From positions 1 through 64,000 of the forward strand of contig JAWZSN010000025.1 in NCBI GenBank assembly GCA_033875255.1: a DNA stretch of 64,000 bases, given 5' to 3'. Under the pieces are notes generated by a model, which was not told the DNA's origin, searched no databases, and saw nothing but the letters and a program-made list of their open reading frames with translations. The DNA is from Marinimicrococcus sp033875255 (GTDB lineage Bacteria > Pseudomonadota > Alphaproteobacteria > Geminicoccales > Geminicoccaceae). Below are positions 33,889 through 42,779 of this stretch, one piece after another. The position numbers and the translations under genes are program-made. Position 1 is the stretch's first letter; each line of letters starts with the position of its first letter.

Positions 33889-35035
33889 CGTGGTCGACCG
33901 TCGCCTCGTGAACGTGAAAGAAGCGGGCCCGACGGCGCAGGCCGGTGAACAGCGAAGGCTCGGTGCCGGTCAGCCAGCACTGGGCGCCGAGCGTATGGAG
34001 GGCGTCGAACAACTCGCCGCGGCGCTGCTGGTCGAGATGGGCGGCGACCTCGTCGAGCAGCATCACCGGCAGCTCGCCCAGGCGCTCGCGGCGCAGCCTC
34101 GCCTCGGCCAGCACGATGCTCAAGAGCAGCGCTTTCTGCCGGCCGGTCGAGCACTGGGCGGCGGCTGTGCCGGTCTCGCCGTCGCGCACCGACAGATCGG
34201 TGCGGTGCGGGCCGACAGCAGCACCGCCGGTCTGCGCATCGAGCCCGCGCGAGGCCTCGAGCGCCGCGGTGAGCCGCTGCTCGGCGGCCAGCGCCGGACC
34301 CTCGGCGAGCCAGTCCTCGACCTCGCCGGCCAAGGCCAGCAGGGGAGCCGGGAAGGCGTCCTGCGGCTCGGCCAGGGCGCGGGCAAGGCCGGCCACCAGG
34401 TCGCGCCGTGCGGCTGCGACGGCAACGCCGGCGGCCGCGAGACGCGCCTCGATGGCCGCCAGCCAGGCAGGGTCGGCGCGGCCCTCGCGCAGCAGCAGCG
34501 AGCGCTCGCGCAGCGCTCGCTCGTAGGCGCCGAGCTGGCGCACATGCTCGGGCGTCACCGTTACTACCAGCCGGTCGAGGAAGCGTCGCCTGGCCGACGG
34601 CGCATCCTGGAACAGCCGGTCCTGGGCGGGCGTCAGCCACACCATCCCGACATGGCGGGAGAGCGAGGCGGAACTTCTCGCGCTGCCGCCCTCGATGCGG
34701 ACGGTGCGACGCTCGCTGGCGGCGTCGCGGGCGGTGGCGATCTCCAGCGGCCCCTCGCGGCCCGTCACCAGCGCCGTGAGCGACCAGGGACCACCACCAT
34801 GGCGATCCATCTCGGCCAGTCGCGCGCCGCGCAGGCCGCGGCCGGGGGCCAGCATGGAGAGCGCTTCCAGGAGGTTGGTCTTGCCGGCGCCGTTGCTGCC
34901 GTGCAGCACCACCGGCAGCCCGTCGGGCTCCAGCCCCAGCGTCGCGTAGTTGCGGAAATCGCGGAGCCGCAGCCGCCCGACCGCGAGCGCATCGGCCGGC
35001 GTCGCCGGCTCGGCCCGGACGAGCGACAGTGCCAT
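33881..35035 (-). CDS. recF: DNA replication and repair protein RecF
   Basis: A 384-residue SMC-like ATPase that loads RecA at gaps. The P-loop is GSNGAGKTNLLEALS, the signature region is STGRQKALLLSIVLAEA and Walker B is MLLDEVAAHLD. ATG 35035 shares one base with the dnaN stop (TGATG), favouring it over the GTG one codon upstream. It is in the conserved dnaN-recF-gyrB order. Confidence 0.95.
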   Translation of the reverse strand: MALSLVRAEPATPADALAVGRLRLRDFRNYATLGLEPDGLPVVLHGSNGAGKTNLLEALSMLAPGRGLRGARLAEMDRHGGGPWSLTALVTGREGPLEIATARDAASERRTVRIEGGSARSSASLSRHVGMVWLTPAQDRLFQDAPSARRRFLDRLVVTVTPEHVRQLGAYERALRERSLLLREGRADPAWLAAIEARLAAAGVAVAAARRDLVAGLARALAEPQDAFPAPLLALAGEVEDWLAEGPALAAEQRLTAALEASRGLDAQTGGAAVGPHRTDLSVRDGETGTAAAQCSTGRQKALLLSIVLAEARLRRERLGELPVMLLDEVAAHLDQQRRGELFDALHTLGAQCWLTGTEPSLFTGLRRRARFFHVHEATVDHDD

Positions 35036-36153
35036 CACACGCGCATGGGCATGAGCACGTAGAGGACGCTCGAATCCGCCGGGTCGCGCACCAGGGTGGG
35101 TGCTGCGGCATTGGCCATCTCGAGGCGAACCTCGGGCCCGTCGATCTGCGCCATCATGTCGAGGATGTAGCGCGCGTTGAAGCCGATCTCGAGCTGCTCG
35201 CCGGGATAGTCCGCATCGAGCTCCTCGACCGCCCGGCCGGCCTCGGCACTCACCGCCGAGACGGTGATGCGGCCCTGCTCGAAGGCGAGCTTCACCGCCC
35301 GGGCCTTCTCGGTCGAGATGGTCGCCACGCGGTCGACCGCCTCCGCGAACGGCTTGGAGGCGAGGCCGACGATCCGCTCGTTGCCCGAGGGGATCACCCG
35401 CTCATAGTCCGGGAACGTGCCGTCGATCAGGCGCGAGACGAGGATCGCCCGGCCGCAGCCGAACTGGATGCGCGAGGCCGAGACCGAGACGGCTACTTCC
35501 TCGCCGGCGTCCTCGAGCAGCTTCCTGAGCTCGCCCACGGTCTTGCGCGGCACGATGATCGCCGGCATCTCGCCGCCGCCCTCCGGCAGCGCCACCTCGA
35601 CCCGGGCGAGACGATGGCCGTCGGTCGCCACGCCCCGCAGCACGCTTTCCGCACCGCCCTTGGTGGCGTGCAGATGCACGCCGTTCAGGTAGTAGCGGGT
35701 CTCCTCGGTGGAGATCGCAAAGCGGGTCTTGTCGATGAGCTTGGCGAGATCCTTGGGCGGGATCACGAAGCTGACCTCGAGCTGCTCGGGTGCGGTGGCC
35801 GGGAACTCGTCGGCGGCCAGCGACGGCAGGTTGAACACCGACCGGCCGGCCTCGAGGGTCAGCTCCGAGGCGCCCGGCTGCTGCGTCAGCACGAGGCGGC
35901 TGCCGTCAGGGAGCTTGCGCACCACGTCGAAGAGGGTGTGGGCCGAGACGGTGGTGGTGCCCGGCCGCTCGATCTCCGCAGGCTCCTGGGCGATCAGCGT
36001 GATGTCGAGATCCGTCGCGGTCAGGCCGAGTTGGCCCTCCGCCGCCTCCAGCTTGACGTTCGAGAGGATCGGTATGGTCGTCCGCCGCTCGACGATGTTC
36101 TGGACGTGGGTCAACGATCTCAGCAGCGCCGTGCGCTCTATGGTGAGCTTCAT
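35035..36153 (-). CDS. dnaN: DNA polymerase III beta sliding clamp
   Basis: A 372-residue clamp with three similar domains. The N-terminus MKLTIERTALLRSLTHVQNI and the C-terminal VLMPMRV are diagnostic. It forms a ring-shaped dimer that tethers polymerases to DNA. ATG 36153 is at the family start. It lies 121 bp after dnaA and overlaps recF by one base. Confidence 0.97.
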   Translation of the reverse strand: MKLTIERTALLRSLTHVQNIVERRTTIPILSNVKLEAAEGQLGLTATDLDITLIAQEPAEIERPGTTTVSAHTLFDVVRKLPDGSRLVLTQQPGASELTLEAGRSVFNLPSLAADEFPATAPEQLEVSFVIPPKDLAKLIDKTRFAISTEETRYYLNGVHLHATKGGAESVLRGVATDGHRLARVEVALPEGGGEMPAIIVPRKTVGELRKLLEDAGEEVAVSVSASRIQFGCGRAILVSRLIDGTFPDYERVIPSGNERIVGLASKPFAEAVDRVATISTEKARAVKLAFEQGRITVSAVSAEAGRAVEELDADYPGEQLEIGFNARYILDMMAQIDGPEVRLEMANAAAPTLVRDPADSSVLYVLMPMRV

Positions 36154-36274
36154 GAACGATACCGATCCGTGAATGCGGGCGGCAGAAAACCTGCCCTGGC
36201 CCGCCGAGGCCGACATAGGACGGCGAAGCTAGCAGAAAAGCCGCGGGCAGGCACTGTTTTTGGACTGCGGCCCC

Positions 36275-37654
36275 TCAGGCCTGCAGTTTGCGGCGCACTA
36301 CCTCGAGATCGTCGGCCAGCTGCGGGTCCTCGGCGGACAGCTTCTCGATCTGCCGCACGGCATGCATCACGGTGGTGTGGTCGCGGCCGCCGAACTTGCG
36401 GCCGATCTCCGGCAGCGAGCGCGGGGTGAGCTGCTTGGCGAGGTACATCGCCACCTGGCGCGGGCGGGCGACGGCCCGGGCCCGGCGTGCCGAGCTCATG
36501 TCGGCGAGCTTGACGCCGAAATGGTCGACCACCGCCTTTTGGATCTCCTCGATGGTGACCCGCCGGTCGGCGGCGCGCAGCACGTCCTTGAGGACGTCCT
36601 GGGCGACCTCGATCGAGATCGGCCGCTTGGAGAGCGTGGAGTGGTGGACGATCCGGTTGAGCGCCCCCTCGAGCTCGCGCACGTTGGACGTGATGCGGCT
36701 CGCCAGGAACTCGATGACCCGGAGCGGGATCTCGACGGCGAGCTGCTCGGCCTTGGACTGGAGGATGCCCAGCCGCAGCTCGTAGGTGGTCGGATGGATG
36801 TCGGCCACCAGGCCCCAGGCCAGGCGCGAGCGGATCCGCTCCTCGAGCCCGTTCAGGTCGGAGGGGCTGCGGTCGGCGGAGATCACGATCTGCCGGCCGC
36901 GGTCGATCAGCGCGTTGAAGGTATGGAAGAACTCTTCCTGGGTGCTGTCCTTGCCGCTGATGAACTGCACGTCGTCGACCATCAGCACGTCGGTCGAGCG
37001 GAACAGCTCCTTGAAGCTCATCGTGTCCTTCGAGCGCAGCGCCCGGATGAACTGGTACATGAACTTTTCGGCGGAGAGGTAGACCACGCGCCGGCTCGGG
37101 TCGCACTGCTTGAGACGCCAGGCGATGGCGTGCATCAGGTGCGTCTTGCCGAGCCCCACGCCGCCATAGAGGAACAGCGGATTGAACGCGGGCTTGGGCG
37201 AGGTCGCGACCTTCTCGGCGGCGGCCACCGCAAACTCGTTGGGCTTGCCGACGACGAAGCTCTCGAAGGTGAAGCGCGGGTCGAGCCGGGCGCCCAGATC
37301 GTCGAGGGTGCCGTCCACCGCATCGCTGCGCGGCTCGGGGGCCACGGCGGCAGGGGCCGGCTCGGGGGGCGGGGCCGCGGGAGCGGGAGCACCCGCCGGC
37401 CGCACGTTGAGGGCGATCGAGCGGACGGCAGGGTTGAGGCCGGCCCAGATCGTGCGGATCCGGTCGGCATAGTGCGCCACCACCCAGTCGCGCATGAACT
37501 GGGTCGGCACGGTGATGACCACCCGGTCACCGTCGAGCTCGTTGAGGTCGAGGGGCTTGAGCCACGTGCCGTAGGCGGTATCGCCAACCTCGGCACGGAG
37601 CTGCGAGCGCACCTGCTGCCACTGTTGGTGGATCTCGCTACCTTGGCCGACCAT
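36275..37654 (-). CDS. dnaA: Chromosomal replication initiator DnaA
   Basis: A 459-residue initiator. Domain I spans residues 1-85 (YGTWLKPL), followed by a Pro/Ala-rich linker (86-115), an AAA+ domain with Walker A GGVGLGKTH at 164-172 and Walker B LMVDDVQFI, and domain IV with the DnaA-box binding signature FGGRDHTTVMHA. ATG 37654 is favoured by domain I alignment; ATG 37720 is in frame and would add 22 unconserved residues. Neither has a strong ribosome binding site. Confidence 0.95.
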   Translation of the reverse strand: MVGQGSEIHQQWQQVRSQLRAEVGDTAYGTWLKPLDLNELDGDRVVITVPTQFMRDWVVAHYADRIRTIWAGLNPAVRSIALNVRPAGAPAPAAPPPEPAPAAVAPEPRSDAVDGTLDDLGARLDPRFTFESFVVGKPNEFAVAAAEKVATSPKPAFNPLFLYGGVGLGKTHLMHAIAWRLKQCDPSRRVVYLSAEKFMYQFIRALRSKDTMSFKELFRSTDVLMVDDVQFISGKDSTQEEFFHTFNALIDRGRQIVISADRSPSDLNGLEERIRSRLAWGLVADIHPTTYELRLGILQSKAEQLAVEIPLRVIEFLASRITSNVRELEGALNRIVHHSTLSKRPISIEVAQDVLKDVLRAADRRVTIEEIQKAVVDHFGVKLADMSSARRARAVARPRQVAMYLAKQLTPRSLPEIGRKFGGRDHTTVMHAVRQIEKLSAEDPQLADDLEVVRRKLQA

Positions 37655-38132
37655 GCGATCTTTGACTGCCGACAACGCTGCGCTCGCACCGGAGATTTGG
37701 TGTTTCGGCCATGCGGCCATGTCTTATGCCTCGCCGCGCTCGATGGCCACGTCGACCGGGAAGGGCAGCGGCAACGGCGCCCCGCGGACGCGTGGGCCAG
37801 ATGCCGCCCCGGCTGGTGGATCTGCTCCTGGTAAGAATTTACGGTAGAGCAAGCTGCCCGAAGAAAACATCAAGTATGGCAGATGCACAGTACCGTAAAA
37901 CTCGTCAGGTTACAAATCTCGAAGAGTGAAAACCTTAACGAGAGAGCCCCGAAGGACAAGTCGGCATGCTATGGACGCCGGGGCTGGCTGGCAAGAGGAT
38001 CGAATGGAGAACGGAAAAAGTCGCGATAAAGTTGAAATTGCGCACGCCGACGGACACCGACGAGAAGCCTCGGCGGTGCCCCGCGATGCAGCTAACGAGT
38101 TGTCACAAAGAGAGGAGAGGGCGGCGCGGCAG
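37655..38132. other. dnaA-rpsT intergenic region with an inverted repeat, no DnaA boxes
   Basis: A stretch of 478 bases that turns AT-rich from about 37830 to 38050. It should contain the dnaA promoter. I looked for TTATCCACA-type DnaA boxes on both strands and see none, so this is probably not oriC. A perfect 9-bp inverted repeat, tttacggta at 37838-37846 and taccgtaaa at 37891-37899, may be a regulator site. No gene is supported here. Confidence 0.5.
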
Positions 38133-38429
38133 TCAGCCGGCGGCAGCCTCGGCGCCCGCCTTGGACGCGTTCAGCGCCTTCACCCGTCGCCCAAGACGCG
38201 AAATCTTGCGCGCTGCGGTGTTCATGTGGAGAACACCCTTGGAGACGCCACGGCGGATCTCCGGCTCGGCGGCCTGGAACGCGACCGTGGCCGCCTCGGC
38301 ATTGCCGCTGGCAAGCGCGCTCTCGAGCTTGCGCACGAAGGTCCGGATACGGCTGACCCGGCTCTTGTTGATGACCGTGCGCTTGGCGGTCTGACGGATG
38401 CGCTTGCGTGCGGAGGGATTGTTGGCCAC
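38133..38429 (-). CDS. rpsT: 30S ribosomal protein S20
   Basis: A 98-residue protein. MANNPSARKRIRQTAKR at the start and NTAARKISRLGRRV near the end are characteristic of S20. It has an Ala/Gly-rich tail. It binds 16S rRNA early in 30S assembly. The rpsT-dnaA adjacency is the usual alphaproteobacterial arrangement. Confidence 0.97.
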   Translation of the reverse strand: MANNPSARKRIRQTAKRTVINKSRVSRIRTFVRKLESALASGNAEAATVAFQAAEPEIRRGVSKGVLHMNTAARKISRLGRRVKALNASKAGAEAAAG

Positions 38430-38525
38430 GAAAGAAAACTCCGATTGGCGGGCGCGGTCCTATAACGCCGCAGGCCCGGGCCGTCAACCGACCCGGGCTG
38501 CTGCGCGGTGGCGCGCCCGGCCGCC

Positions 38526-39299
38526 TCAGCGGTGGGTGAAGTCGGGGCTGCGCTTCTCGCTGAAGGCAACCATGCCCTCGCGCCGGTCGGCGGTCGCGAA
38601 GGTCGCGTAGAAGCTCCGGCGCTCGAAGCGGATGCCCTCGGCCAGCGTCGTCTCGTAGGCGACGTTCACCGCCTCCTTGGCCATCTGCACGATCGGCTGC
38701 GACTTGGTGGCGATGGTCTGGCCGAGCTTGACCGCCTCGTCAACAAGATCCGCCACCGGCACGACCCGGGCGACGAGATTGGACCGCTGGGCCTCCTCGG
38801 CGTCCATCATGCGGCCCGTCAGCACCATCTCCATGGCCTTGGACTTGCCGACCAGGCGCGTCAGGCGCTGGGTGCCGCCGGCGCCGGGGATGGTGCCCAG
38901 ATTGATCTCGGGCTGGCCGAACTTGGCATTGTCGGCGGCGAGGATGATGTCGCACATCATTGCCAGCTCGCAGCCGCCGCCCAGCGCGTAGCCGGCGACC
39001 GCGGCGATGATCGGCTTCTTGTGCCCGGCGATCCGCGCCCAAGGTGCGATGAAGTCGCTGGTGAAGGCCTCCGAGAAATCCTTCTCCATCATCTCCTTGA
39101 TGTCCGCACCGGCGGCGAAGGCCTTCTCCGAGCCCGTGAGCACCACGGCCGCCACCTCGCCGTCGGCGTCGAAGGCGGTGAGCGCCGCGTCGAGCTCGGC
39201 GATGAGCTGCGCGTTGAGCGCGTTGAGGGCCTTGGGGCGGTTGAGGGTGACGAGGCCGACAGGGCCGCGGTTCTCAACCAGAATCGTCTCGTAAGGCAT
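38526..39299 (-). CDS. Enoyl-CoA hydratase
   Basis: A 257-residue crotonase-family hydratase. The oxyanion hole segment is KAFAAGADIKEM. The two catalytic Glu are in GGGCELAMMCDI and PEINLGTIPGAGGTQRL, both present, as in true hydratases. It adds water across 2-enoyl-CoA in beta-oxidation. ATG 39299 is at the family start (MPYETILVENRG). It is conserved in this position beside rpsT in many alphaproteobacteria. Confidence 0.93.
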   Translation of the reverse strand: MPYETILVENRGPVGLVTLNRPKALNALNAQLIAELDAALTAFDADGEVAAVVLTGSEKAFAAGADIKEMMEKDFSEAFTSDFIAPWARIAGHKKPIIAAVAGYALGGGCELAMMCDIILAADNAKFGQPEINLGTIPGAGGTQRLTRLVGKSKAMEMVLTGRMMDAEEAQRSNLVARVVPVADLVDEAVKLGQTIATKSQPIVQMAKEAVNVAYETTLAEGIRFERRSFYATFATADRREGMVAFSEKRSPDFTHR

Positions 39300-39461
39300 G
39301 AGCCTCCTTCCCGACGCGCCGCGGCGCTGGGCGCTGTCCTGGATCTCGACGGGCCGGGGACATGGCGCTGCCATCCACCCTCGGCCGAAGCGGCGCCCGA
39401 ATAAGCACGGGCCTACCGTTACGTCCAGCACCAAACGGGCAGGGCGGCCGGCCGCCATCGC

Positions 39462-40277
39462 TCAGCGCTGGCAGCCGAGGCAGAAAAACGTGGCGCGTCC
39501 GCCCTGGACGATGCGCCGGATCGGCCGGCCGCAGTCCAGGCAGGGAGCATCCTCACGACCATAGACGCGAAAATCGCTCTGGAAATTCCCGAGCTCGCCG
39601 CTCGCCTGGACATAGTCGCGCAGCGAGGAGCCGCCGCTCGCGATGGCGTGCTCGAGCACCTGGGGAATGGCGGTGGCGAGCCGCGCCGCCCGGCGCGCGC
39701 CGATGTCGCAGGCGAGCCGCCGCGGCGCGATGCCGGCGCGAAAGAGCGCCTCGCTCGCATAGATATTGCCGACGCCGACGATCAGGCGCTGGTCCATGAT
39801 CGCCGTCTTTACAGCCACCAGGCGGCCGGCCAGCAGGGCACGGAGGCGTGCCGCGGTGAGGCCGCCGTCGAGCGGCTCGATCCCGAGCCCGGCCAGCAGG
39901 CGGTGGCGTGGAAGCCCGGCGGCGGGCCACAGATCGAGCAGGCCGAAGCGCCGCGGATCGACGAAGCGCAGCATCGTTCCGTCGTCGAAGGTGAAGGTCA
40001 GGTGCTCGTGACGTCCGGCCGGCGGGGCGTCGAGCAGCAGCCGGCCCGACATGCCCAGATGCAGCAGGAGAGCGTTGCCGTCGTCAAGAAAGGCCTGGAT
40101 GAACTTGGCGCGCCGGGCGAAGCCGGTGAGGGTGCGGCCCTCGAGCCGTTCCGGGAGGTGCTCGGGCAGGGGAAAGCGCAGGTCCGGGCGGCGCTGGACG
40201 ATCTCGGTGAAGCGGCGGCCGGCGAGGCGCACCGCCAGCGCCCGCATCACCGTCTCGACTTCGGGCAGTTCCGGCAA
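39462..40277 (-). CDS. mutM: Formamidopyrimidine-DNA glycosylase
   Basis: A 271-residue base-excision repair enzyme for 8-oxoguanine. The mature N-terminus must be PELPEVET with catalytic Pro2 and Glu3, and the only codon before it is TTG at 40277-40275. Translation therefore starts at TTG, with GGAG eight bases upstream. The frame is open far upstream, but that is antisense to ubiE and ubiB. The C-terminal zinc finger is complete (CLDCGRPI, FFCLGCQ). It is divergent from ubiE. Confidence 0.95.
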   Translation of the reverse strand: MPELPEVETVMRALAVRLAGRRFTEIVQRRPDLRFPLPEHLPERLEGRTLTGFARRAKFIQAFLDDGNALLLHLGMSGRLLLDAPPAGRHEHLTFTFDDGTMLRFVDPRRFGLLDLWPAAGLPRHRLLAGLGIEPLDGGLTAARLRALLAGRLVAVKTAIMDQRLIVGVGNIYASEALFRAGIAPRRLACDIGARRAARLATAIPQVLEHAIASGGSSLRDYVQASGELGNFQSDFRVYGREDAPCLDCGRPIRRIVQGGRATFFCLGCQR

Positions 40278-40373
40278 GGCAGGGCTCCACGGAGGTGGCC
40301 GGGCTTGCCCGACGGGCCGCCGTCTCCTACAACCGCGACCATCCTCGCCCCAGCCGATGGCGCTTCTATCTGC

Positions 40374-41189
40374 ATGACCAGAACCGACGCCGCAAGTCCC
40401 CGCCCAGGGGCCGGTCCAACGTCCGGCGGGCCCGCCGATGCGGCCGACCGGCTCGCCACCTCCTTCGGCTTCGAGGAGGTCGAGCCGGCCGCCAAGGCCT
40501 CGATGGTCAAGAGCGTGTTCGACAGCGTGGCCGGCCGCTACGACCTGATGAACGACGTGATGAGCGGCGGCGTGCACCGGCTCTGGAAGGAGGCGATGCT
40601 CGACTGGCTGATGCCGCGCCCGGGGCTGCACTATCTCGACGTCGCCGGCGGCACCGGCGACATCGCCCTGCGGCTGCTCGAGCGCACCGCCGGCGAGGCA
40701 CGGGTCACGCTGGTCGACATCAACGCCTCGATGCTGGCGGTCGGCCGCGACCGGGCGCTCGATGCCGGCCGGGTCGCGGGCATCGACTGGATCGCCGGCG
40801 ACGCCATGCGGCTGCCGCTGCCCGACGCCAGCGTCGATGCCTTCACCATCGCCTTCGGCATCCGCAACGTCACCCGCATCGACCAGGCGCTGGCCGAGGC
40901 GCGGCGGGTGCTGCGGCCGGGCGGTCGCTTCATGTGCCTGGAGTTCAGCCGCGTGTTCCTGCCGCTCCTCGACCGGCTCTACGACACCTACTCCTTCGCG
41001 GTCGTGCCGATGATGGGCCGGCTGATCACCGGCGACGCCGAGAGCTACCGCTACCTGGTGGAGAGCATCCGCCGCTTCCCCGACCAGGAGGCATTCGCCG
41101 CGCTGATCCGTGAGGCGGGGCTCGAGCAGGTGCGCTACCGCAATCTCTCCGGCGGGATCGCGGCGATCCATTCCGGCTGGCGTCTCTGA
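40374..41189 (+). CDS. ubiE: Ubiquinone/menaquinone biosynthesis methyltransferase UbiE
   Basis: A 271-residue SAM-dependent C-methyltransferase. Motifs are VFDSVAGRYDLMNDVMSGGVH, the SAM loop LDVAGGTGDIAL and IAFGIRNVTR. An N-terminal tail of about 25 residues is rich in Gly/Pro/Ala. ATG 40374 is 96 bp from the divergent mutM start. The ubiB gene starts 6 bp after its stop, so both are one ubiquinone operon. Confidence 0.95.
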   Translation: MTRTDAASPRPGAGPTSGGPADAADRLATSFGFEEVEPAAKASMVKSVFDSVAGRYDLMNDVMSGGVHRLWKEAMLDWLMPRPGLHYLDVAGGTGDIALRLLERTAGEARVTLVDINASMLAVGRDRALDAGRVAGIDWIAGDAMRLPLPDASVDAFTIAFGIRNVTRIDQALAEARRVLRPGGRFMCLEFSRVFLPLLDRLYDTYSFAVVPMMGRLITGDAESYRYLVESIRRFPDQEAFAALIREAGLEQVRYRNLSGGIAAIHSGWRL

Positions 41190-41195
41190 GCCGCC

Positions 41196-42695
41196 ATGCT
41201 GCGCACCTTGCGCAATCTGCGGCGGGTCGCCGGCACCGCCTTCTGTCTCGCGCGCCACAACGCCCTCTTTCCCTTCGAGCTGATCCCGCAGGCGCGCCCG
41301 CTGCTGGCGCTGGCGGACATCTTCGTCGACAAGAGCGCACCCGGGCGGCCCGGCGAGCGTCTCGCCCGCGCCCTGCAGGAGCTGGGCCCGGCCTTTATCA
41401 AGCTGGGCCAGAGCCTGGCGACCCGCGCCGACCTGCTCGGCGCCACCATCGCGCGTGACCTCTCGACGCTGCACGATCAGCTCCCGCCGTTCTCCGCGGC
41501 GCAGGCCCGGGCCCTGCTGGAGAGCGAGCTGGAGCGGCCGGTGGGCCGGCTTTTCAGCGCCTTCAGCGATGTCCCGGTGGCCGCTGCCTCGATTGCCCAG
41601 GTCCATCTGGCGGTCACCGCCGACGGCCGCGAGGTCGCCGTCAAGGTGCTGCGGCCGGGGATCGAGGAGCTCATGGAGCGCGACCTCGACTTCTTCCTCT
41701 GGCTCGCGCAGTGGGCCGAGCGGCTGCACCCGCCGCTGCGCCGCTACCGGCCCATCGAGGCGGTGCGCTTCCTCGCGCGCTCGACCCGGCGCGAGATGGA
41801 CCTCCGGCTCGAGGCCTCGGCCGCCGCCGAGTTCGCCCAGAACTGCGAGCAGGACGAGGGCTTCAAGGTGCCGGCAGTCGACTGGCGCCTGACCGGCCGG
41901 CGCTTTGTCACCTTCGAGCGGGTCGAGGGGCTGCCGGCCGACGAGCCCGACAGGCTGACCGCCGCCGGCGTCGACCCGGACAGGGTACTGGAGATCGCCG
42001 CCCGGGTGTTCTTCAACCAGGTGTTCCGCGACGGCTTCTTCCACGCCGACATGCATCCCGGCAACATGGTGATCGCGCCGGACGGCACCATCGTCGCCAT
42101 GGATTTCGGCATCATGGGCCGTCTCGACCTGGCGACCCGCCGCCACCTGGCGGAGATGCTGCTGGGCTTCCTGCAGCGCGACTACGGCCGCGTCACCGAC
42201 GTCTTCTTCCGGGCGGGCTTCCTGCCGCCGCACCAGGACCGGGCGGCCTTCACGCAGGCTTGCCGGGCGATCGGCGAGCCGATCCTGGGCCTGCCGCTGG
42301 ACGAGATATCCTTCGGCCGGCTGCTGGGCCAGCTCCTCGCCATGGCCGAGGAGTTCGAGATGGAGACCCAACCCCAGCTCCTGCTTTTGCAAAAGACCAT
42401 GGTGGTGGCCGAGGGGGTGGGGCGAGGGCTCAATCCGCGGGTCAATATCTGGCAGCTCGCCCAGCCGTTGGTCGAGAGCTGGATGCGCACCCATCTCGGT
42501 CCCGAGGCCCAGGCCCGCGAGGCGTTGCGCGACGGCGCCGACGCGCTGCGCCGCCTGCCGGCCCTGGTGCGCCGCGCCGAGGGGTTTCTCGAGAAACCTT
42601 CGGTGGTGGCGGTGCGCGCCGGCCCCACGGGCTGGTTGCCGCTGTGGCTGTTGCCCTTCGTGCTGGGCATCCTTTTGGGCCTTGTCTTGGGCTGA
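41196..42695 (+). CDS. ubiB: Ubiquinone biosynthesis kinase-like protein UbiB
   Basis: A 499-residue ABC1/ADCK atypical kinase. The family motif AFIKLGQSLATRADLL precedes the kinase core, with the Ala-rich loop AAASIAQVH, a lysine in VAVKVLRPG and the HADMHPGNM and DFGIMG segments. Two C-terminal membrane helices (LPLWLLPFVLGILLGLVLG) anchor it. It is needed for ubiquinone synthesis, probably by moving lipid intermediates. Confidence 0.95.
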   Translation: MLRTLRNLRRVAGTAFCLARHNALFPFELIPQARPLLALADIFVDKSAPGRPGERLARALQELGPAFIKLGQSLATRADLLGATIARDLSTLHDQLPPFSAAQARALLESELERPVGRLFSAFSDVPVAAASIAQVHLAVTADGREVAVKVLRPGIEELMERDLDFFLWLAQWAERLHPPLRRYRPIEAVRFLARSTRREMDLRLEASAAAEFAQNCEQDEGFKVPAVDWRLTGRRFVTFERVEGLPADEPDRLTAAGVDPDRVLEIAARVFFNQVFRDGFFHADMHPGNMVIAPDGTIVAMDFGIMGRLDLATRRHLAEMLLGFLQRDYGRVTDVFFRAGFLPPHQDRAAFTQACRAIGEPILGLPLDEISFGRLLGQLLAMAEEFEMETQPQLLLLQKTMVVAEGVGRGLNPRVNIWQLAQPLVESWMRTHLGPEAQAREALRDGADALRRLPALVRRAEGFLEKPSVVAVRAGPTGWLPLWLLPFVLGILLGLVLG

Positions 42696-42779
42696 GCGAA
42701 CTCCACATCATGGGCGTGAAATAGCCGCACCGGCAGCCTGCCGGCGTGGAACCCGTGATTCCCTTACGGATCGTGAGCG

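Noticed and set aside
31579..33948. A 789-codon plus-strand frame
   Set aside because: It is antisense to gyrB, a certain gene; the frame is a codon-bias shadow.
37655..38132. Origin of replication next to dnaA
   Set aside because: No TTATCCACA-like boxes were seen on either strand, and alphaproteobacterial origins are often not beside dnaA.
40278..42494. Upstream extension of the mutM frame to about 1010 codons
   Set aside because: It is antisense to ubiE and ubiB. MutM chemistry requires Pro2, which fixes the start at TTG 40277.
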